A stretch of DNA of 64,000 bases from Caprella mutica (taxonomy: Eukaryota > Arthropoda > Malacostraca > Amphipoda > Caprellidae). Both the position numbers and the translations under genes were made by a program. The stretch covers positions 1 to 64,000 of the forward strand of contig CANNZV010000329.1 of assembly GCA_947561585.1 (NCBI GenBank). Reading direction: 5' to 3'. The notes below the pieces were generated by a model. The model was not told the origin of the DNA. It made no database searches and saw only the letters and a list, made by a program, of their open reading frames with translations. Of the stretch, positions 13,701-22,700 are shown one piece after another (position 1 is the first letter of the stretch; the number at the start of each line of letters is the position of its first letter).

Positions 13701-16700
13701 TGCACTGTCGAACATCGCAAGTCAGTTACAGGTTTCAGTGTTGCTGATCTCTTGAAAACCGATTCAAAGGATAGTTTTGGAAATAGTGGAGGAGGCTCGG
13801 TCTTCCTTTCTGCTAAAAACATCCCCCTACCAGACCAAACTGAAACTTTAATAGACATTTCCAAAATACCATTACCACAAACTCCAATACCAGTTGCTAA
13901 ATCTACTTCCACAAAATCATCTGATTTGTCTAGGAAAACTGAAATACAAAATACTCCACCCAAATATAGTGCCCTTGAGCCAAACAAATTGATGTTAGTG
14001 CCTTCTAAATGTAAATTACAGCTTTTTACTGATTCTAGTTCAAAACCATTAGCCATCAAATCTTTGAGAATATTAAGTTCAAGTGAGAGTCAAAAGAAGG
14101 TGGCTACAACTTCAACTGATGAACATAGAAACATTTTGTCCTCATCAAGTCAATCGGTTGAATTGACCAGTGGAGTGAAGGTAAATGAACCGCACACTGA
14201 CCTTGTAAAGTTGAATTCATCTGAAATTAAGAAAGAGCTGGTGCCATCTAATATCGATTCTAAACATGTAAAAGATAAAATTTTGAAATCAACTAATTCA
14301 ATTTGTCAGTTACAAGAACATGCAACCAATGATAATAAATCAAAATTACTACACTTGAATATAGAAGAAAATGAATTGTTTAAAATGGATACTAAAAATA
14401 GTGAATTATTGAAAGTGGATACTAAAAATAGTGAATTATTGAAAGTGGACACTAAAAACAATGAATTATTGAAAGTGGATACCAAAAACAATGAATTATT
14501 GAAAGTGGATACCAAAAACAATGAATTATTGAAAGTGGATTCCAAAAACAGTGAATTATTGAAAGTGGACACTAAAAATAGTGAATTATTGAAAGTGGAC
14601 ACTAAAAATAGTGAATTATTGAAAGTGGACACTAAAAACAATGAATTATTGAAAGTGGATACTAAAAATAGTGAAATATTGAAAGTGGATACTAAAAATA
14701 GTGAATTATTGAAAGTGGATACTAAAAATAGTGAATTATTGAAAGTGGACACTAAAAATAGTGAATTATTGAAGGTGGACACTAAAAATAGTGAATTATT
14801 GAAGGTGTATACTAAAAATAATGAATTATTGAAAGTGGATATTGGAGAGGAAGAAAGTGAAGTGTCAAAATTGGATATTAATGATAGTGAATCATTAAAA
14901 GTCGATCTTGAAAGCAGTAAATTATTAAAAATGGACTCAAAAGACAATATATTAGTGAAAGTGAATCAAGAGGACTGTGAATTAATAAAAACTAATGTTA
15001 GAGACTGTGAACTGTCTGAAAATGATTCGAGAGTTAGTTGCATCGAAGAAAAAGGAGCAGACGAAAATATTATGTCTAGAAACTTTGAATCTCAAGATGA
15101 GAACTCATCTGAAACTGAAAAACAAGAGAACTCCGATGTTTTTGATGATAGTTCTTCTTCCGATGATGAGGTAGAGTTTTCTGGTTCTGATGAGGTTCCT
15201 TAACACTCTAGTTCCCTTTAATAATGTAGATGTTCAATTTACCATCTTTGGTAGCTTCTAAAGTTTATTTTTCTGATGTATTACAATCCATTTAAATAAT
15301 GATTTGGTAAGTTGAATTTTGGTAGCTAAGTAATAGCAAAGATATTATACCTACAACAAGATACACCCCTCTCGACAATTTCTGTTTTAAAAAGCGCCAT
15401 CTGGATTTTTAAAGCAGGAACTAAAGAAACAACAACATTTGGTTTGTTTAATAATATTTCAACTTTTATTTCATTCATTAATGAACATTATTTTACTGGA
15501 AAATTAAGCTTTACATCGGTAGAATAGATACAGCTAAATAAAATAGAAACGAAGAGATCATCAACACCAAATGTTGTTGTTTCTCTACTTCCTGCTTTCA
15601 AATCCAGATGGCTCTTTTTAAAACAGAAATTATCAAGAATAGTGTGTCTTGTTGTAGTATAATATCTTTGGTAATAGACTGGTCATTGGTTATGAAGTAT
15701 TCAAATCTATTCAATTCTGTTGGTGCTAGTAAGTTTATGATATTGAAATTTTTGTTAGTTTGCTTTCTAGCTCAATTTCTGAGTTACCCTAATATTTTTT
15801 TATTTATTTTTTAGAAATATTTTCTTTCTATTTTTTAGAACTAACATGAGTATTTCCAGTGATAACTTTCAGGTTTTGTTAGCTAGTTCTAATTACTTTC
15901 AAGAGGAAGGGGTTGGTGCCAAACTGAACATTTTGTACTATGTCAATTCTTTAACTTCTACAAATCTTTTGCTTTTATGTTTCTACAAATAGTTTATTTT
16001 TCATAAGCAAGTTTAACCATAAAACAGTTTATCAGTCGTCATTTTTCAAAGGATTTGGATAACTTTTTCAAATCTATAATATCTACTTGGCATAAAATAA
16101 ATATCAAACTAACTAAGTTCTCATCATTAATTTAGCTTTTATAAGATTTAGTTACCAGAAATTTATTTAGCTACAATGTTAATTTTTTTTATGGCAACTC
16201 TTTTAACTGTTTTCTTGGAGTTAATCGATACCTATTTTTTTCTAGGGAGGCTTGCGAGAGAATTCTCTAACAATGGGTCGTACAAGAAGATCAACAAAAT
16301 CTTCCACCGTGTCATCCGAGGACACAGAAAACAGTGTTTCTACACCAACCACGAGGAAATCTAGTAGACGCTCAGCAAAGATTGCTCCCATCGATCCCAT
16401 TGCTTTGAAAGACAATGGCGAAGAAAATGGAGAAAAGAACGGGGATAAGGAACTTGAAACTAAGGAGACACAGGAAGAACAGTTTAATGTGAGTGTTGTG
16501 TGACTTATTAGCTACTAGAATATTATTAATGCCTTTTTGATTCATGAAACTATAACAATATATCCTTTCTGACTAATTAGCTAGCTTTCTTTTAATTTTC
16601 CTCAATCACATTATGTTTAAAGGATATTTTGTGTCAGTAGTAGCTCTTACAATCCATCCTATTTATTAATTTCCTAAATTGAATAGCCAACATCATTTCA

Positions 16701-19700
16701 ATTTTAGGGATAATTTAAAACTCATTGGTTCTTATGAAGCTAGGTAGTTATATTGTGTATAATGTAGTATTGTATCATGATAGTAGCTAGGTAGTTATAT
16801 TATAATGTAGTATTGTATCACGATAGTAGCTAGGTAGTTATATTATAATGTAGTATTGTATCACGATAGTAGCTAGGTAGTTATATTGTAATGTAGTATT
16901 GTATCACGATAGTAGCTTGGTAGTTATATTGTAATGTAGTATTGTATCACGATAGTAGCTAGGTAGTTATATTGTAATGTAGTATTGTATCATGATAGTA
17001 GCTAGGTAGTTATATTGTAATGTAGTATTGTATCACGATAGTAGCTAGGTAGTTATATTGTAATGTAGCTAGTATTGTATCACGATAGTAGCTAGGTAGT
17101 TATATTGTAATGTAGTATTGTATCACGATAGTAGCTAGGTAGTTATATTGTAATGTAGTATTGTATCACGATAGTAGCTAGGTAGTTATATTGTAATGTA
17201 GTATTGTATCACGATAGTAGCTAGGTAGTTATATTGTAATGTAGTATTGTATCACGATAGTAGCTAGGTAGTTATATTGTAATGTAGTATTGTATCACGA
17301 TAGTAGCTAGGTAGTTATATTGTAATGTAGTATTGTATCACGATAGTAGCTTGGTAGTTATATTGTAATGTAGTATTGTATCACGATAGTAGCTAGGTAG
17401 TTATATTGTAATGTAGTATTGTATCACGATAGTAGCTTGGTAGTTATATTGTAATGTAGTATTGTATCACGATAGTAGCTAGGTAGTTATATTGTGTGTA
17501 ATGTAGTATTGTATCACGATAGTAGCTAGGTAGTTTATATTGTGTGTAATGTAGTATTGTATAACGATTTTTTTTAAATATTGGTAACTCTATTTCATCT
17601 AAGAGTAGATTCCTAAGATGTAGATTGGGTGCCCCCCCTCATTGTCCTGAGGCTACCCTTAGGTAGGCCTTCTTTTTGTTATAATGTAGGTTTTAGGTTT
17701 TGTTTAGTTTGGCGCTCTTTTTCTTCAGCTTCCCTTTGTATCTTTCCTCAATTTCTTCTTCTTATTTCCTCTTCCTTCTGCCTTGCTATATCCATGGATG
17801 AGCGGACTGACTGTGTAGGTCTCTTATCCATGGGTGTCTATTCTTGCCATCCATGCGCTGGGTCGACACGGTTACCTGTGGTAGTCGACCTAGTGCATGG
17901 AGCGTACTTTCACTGTTCCCTCTTCTACGAGGCCTTCTTCTCTTCATGTCTCTTTGGATCACCTCGTAGTGGATAGGGACAACTTTTAAACCTTGAATAT
18001 AATAATAATAATAATAATAATAATGTAGATTGGGTGACATTATTCCTCAAAATAGCATTACTATATTTTGTATCATTTTTAAAGTAGGCATTGTTCTTTA
18101 CTGCCTTGGTGTTTATTGTCCATACCTAATTAGATTTATTTATGAACTAAACCTGAAACTTAATCTTTGGTAAATTGAAGCTATTGGCAATAAAGTTAGT
18201 TTTATTCTGTAAGCAATTTATTTATCTAAGAAGTAGATGGACTGCTGCAAACTCTTGGCTCTTACTTATCTTTGACTGCTATCCCTTTTTCTTCAGACTG
18301 ATATCCCCGAGACTCCCCAGGTGGAGGCCAACGGATCATCCCGCAGGAGAAGTGTGAGAGGTGGATCACAGGCTAAGAGTGCGGAAAAGGATCAGTCATC
18401 AACCCCATCCAGGAGGTCCCGTCGCCTGTCTCGAGGTAGCAGTTTGGAACCCAGTGACTCAGAGGAATCAGCTCCTGCTGTTAAAAAAGATAATTTTAAT
18501 AAATTAGAGTGTATTGTGGAGATGAAAGAGACTCCTGAAAAGAAACCATTGGATGAGGATAGAATGGCTCTGAAATCTCCCACCCGAAAGCTCTCTGTTG
18601 ATGCATCCGACAAAGGGGTCTCTGATGAGCCGCCTCCTGGAGGGGTGTCATCCGTGACTCCTTTGAAGGGTGATCAAACAGTGCTATCTGGTGGAGAAAG
18701 TTCAAAGTCACCTGGTAGATCAAAATCTCCTGACAGGAGAACTTGTGGTTCACCAAGAACATCAGATTCTCCTGATAAAGAGTCTCCAAGAAAGAGAGAC
18801 AGGTCCTCCCCCAGGAAGGAAGAGAAGAAGCCCCAGAAAGAAGAGAGCGATGGGCACGCCAATAAAAGTGATACTAAAGAGGCTACTCCCCCTCCTGAAA
18901 AGAACAAATTTGTGCCCATTGATCTGAAAGGACTGGAGAAAGAAGAAAAAAGGTGAATTGTTGAAACTAGTTGTAGCTAACACACGTAAAATGATAAGCT
19001 GTAGTTAGTAAAATCTCTGGAAAAGGTAGGTAGCTAAAAGTCGTACAGTTAAATTCTATTTGCAAATGCAATGATATTTTATTTGGATATTGCACAGGTT
19101 CATATCGAAATGAATTACAGTTTTGTTGTGAAAATCTTTCATACAAACGCACATCTGTTACCCCGAAACATTAGATCACAAACTCTATGTATACTTTATA
19201 GCGGTTAAATAGTTATTTCTATATAAAGATATTGACATGGTTGTTTTTTGCAGTGTTTTCTCCATTATCTCATGTTATCATTTCTCTTTCAGTGAAAGCA
19301 AAGAAAAGGAAGAGGAAGAAGAAGACGACATAGATTATTCTTCGTTCAAATCAACCAGGAAAGGTGAATATTTCTCAGTGTAGACATGTGGTGTCATTAT
19401 CTTGCTATAGGTTATTAATTCAAAGGATGACTGTTCTGTAGCTTGATGGACTAGGTGTTACATAGGAGATATAATTCCTATCAATTGTAGTAGTTATTTA
19501 GTTAAACGTGAATTGATTCAGCATTCAATTCGGTTAAATATATATAGCTAATTTGTAACAATAATCTGATTCATGACTTATATATCTGTGAACTACCCTT
19601 TATATACAATATTGGTGAAGTGCTATGATTACGCTAAAAATCACTGTGTGAACACAGAGTGGTGAATGTTTTGAAAAAACATCTCATAGAATGAAAATAT

Positions 19701-22700
19701 AACTTTATATTTTATGTATATATATCTTAATTCATATACCTAGCCTCATCCTTTCTCTCTAACTTCACAGTGTCCCTCTCCAAGAAGTTACGTGACCCCG
19801 ACTCTGAGCCTCAGAAGAAGACACGTAACTCTCTCTCCGCCTCCCAGTCTGACATGGCTATGGACATTTCCTCCAACACCCTGAAGAGTATTGTACCAGG
19901 GGTGCTGCCATTGCTTGAGTCCGAACTCAAACTCACCACTGAGAGCGAGGGCGAAGAGAAGAGTGACCAGGAGGAGACTCTAGAGGAGCTCTCTGCAAGG
20001 CAACTCAAAGAAAGGAAACGCCTTCTACAGGAGAAACTACAGGGACTGGAGGAGGAGAACCACAAGAATCAGGGTACTGCTGAACACTATTCCTCTCCTT
20101 TAAACTTATCATATATGAAGTAGCAAGCTATTTCTGATTCTGTTGTGAAATAGCTAGTATTTATAATCTTTCTTCAGAAATGACATCTCAATTCATTAGC
20201 TTTTACATTTATATTAGCTTCAATAATTTTATTTTCAACTCTAAATTTTTTCCTCAGTTAAGATCCATACTGTTTTATTTGGTAAACGTTCTCAACTTCG
20301 AATTTAGATTACTACCGTCCCCATCTTTATTAGCTACTAAATTTCAACCTTCTTCAGCAGATAGTTCTCCTGAAGAGGATAAGGAAGAGGAAACTGATGA
20401 GGTTGCTCTGAGAAAAGCTGCCCAGGAATCAATGAAGGTATGTATATGAATGTGAAGAACTAGTGTAGTTTCCCGTTAAAAATGACGGATCTTCATCAAT
20501 AGCAATACCAGTTATTAGATTAGCTAATTGAATTCAATTGTGATTTATTTTTCTGCATAGACTGAATTATTTTGTTGATAAAATAGCTACTTATAAAAAT
20601 GGTATTGAATGATAAGAATTAAAATTTTATATCAATTTATTCCCGTGCGTAGCTATCATTATTACATTCTTCATGTTTCATACCTGTCGTGTAAAAGCGA
20701 ACACCGGGTATCATTAGAATAGATTATCGTTGTATTGAATCATTAGGTACATGGATTGGCTAATGTATCCATTGTCCTCAGGCTAAAACCAACTCCAAGA
20801 AGAGGGACAAGAGGGACGATTCCGAAGAGGACAGGAAGAAGCGCAGGAGGAGGGAGGAGGAGAGGGACGAAGAGGAGAGGAGGGACAGGAAGAGGAAGGA
20901 CAGGACTATCAGGGAAATATCCCCACCTTCCAAGAGAAGCAGAGATGCCAGTGAGTAAAGTCTAACACCTAATTAGGTTTTAGCTCTTTATTATACAGGG
21001 TGACCCACAAAAAAGTGCACCCAAGTTAGAGAATTAGCTAATATAAATATTGTTTTTATGAGTAAGTTAAAAAATGTGTTGAAATATATTTAAAAATGTT
21101 TTTTTTTTCATGTAGCTAGCTATCCATTCTACCATTATCATTGCTTGATATTCTACGTGTACGATATTTATATTATAATTGAAACTTGGGTAGCTACACT
21201 TTTTTGTGGGTCTCCCTGTAGCTATATCATGTGATAGCTCTTTATTATCGAACTCATCGTTTATACGTATATTCAAACCCATTTAAATTAAGTAAAGTAT
21301 AGATTTCGTCACTACGGAAGTATACATTTGTCTCTCCATCGAAATATGTGGGTGGGGGGGGGGGATGTTGCTAGCCTCTTCCCCTTCCCGGACCCCCAAC
21401 CTTAACCGTACTCAAATGTAATCTGAACACTAACCGCTAACCTAACCATGGGTGAAAAGTGTAGTATTTACCCCTGCCACCAAACTGTTCACTGCGCATT
21501 ACTATTTGCAATACTCTTTTTTTTGTTAATATGCTAAGAGATTATCAGTGAATGTTCATTATTTTAATACATTTCCTGAGACCGCCTCAACTGTCATAAT
21601 TTCAGTTTAATTTGGACAGAAAAATACTCATTTTTATTAGTAGACTTTTCCATATTTTATGTACAAAATATCCTTCTTTAGGATATAAATATACACCTTC
21701 AAAAGAAATATTAGTTGAAGAGGAAAAGTTTTGATCTTCTATTCTAAAAAAAAAATGTGACCCACCGGTGGGTCACATCGCAGGAAACGTGTTGATAGCT
21801 AAAAGAGTGATGATTATTCATTATGAATCTGAGTTCAGTTTATCAAAATGGTCTTCTTTTCCAGATGGAAAGACCCGTGAGATAGAGGGTCCTAGCCACC
21901 ATTACAAGCCCGCTTCCATTGCCCCGGCCCGCAACGACCCCACTGATGTTATCATCATCAGGAACCTGGTGAGGCCCTTCACCCTCAGGCAGCTACAGTC
22001 CCTTCTTCAGAGGACGGGAAAGATTGCTAATGGTGGTTTCTGGGTGGATACCATTAAGAGCACCTGCTTAGCCAAGGTAGAAAAAATTTGTACTCATTAG
22101 TTATGTTTTTATATTTGTAAATTCTGTAAAAAAATTAATGTTAGTAAAGATTATTATTTGATTTACTTTGAAACTACAACTTCTTTATTTCCCTCATTTA
22201 CCAAGTAGCTATATTTTAATGCTTGATATTTTTATCTATGTATGTGTATAATTTTCGTATTTTAACTTGTGCAACTAGTTTTCGTTAATTTATATCTTCA
22301 GTATTCATTTTTTTTTGAAACGTGATGAGTAATACAGAACCTACTACTATAAAATATCCTAGTATATTATCACTACTATACTTCTCTGAACTTATTACAA
22401 GGGCTTCCAACCGAATATTTTCAAATTTTGGTTAGCTATATATATTTTTACTTTTATATGATTGATTGGTGTAAAAATTGTAGCTAGCTACTGTTTTTTT
22501 TTTTAAATAAGTAACTAGCTGCCTATCTCACCATTAATATCTTCCTTTCTCAGTTTGAAAACATTGACCAGGCGGAGGAGACCCGCATGGCTCTGCATGG
22601 CATCCAGTGGCCCAGCTCCAACCCAAAGACACTGCATGTTGACTACTCTGATGAGGTAGGAAACATCTTAATCTGAGTATAATACGCCTTTGTCAATTGA

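Noticed and set aside
10698..14947. Long minus-strand and off-frame ORFs across the Acn giant exon
   Set aside because: Shadows of the coding minisatellites; the plus frame has a splice acceptor and spans 6 kb without a stop.
17629..17976. 115-codon ORF as a retroelement protein
   Set aside because: No reverse transcriptase, endonuclease or zinc-knuckle motif; low-complexity hydrophobic and Ser-rich.
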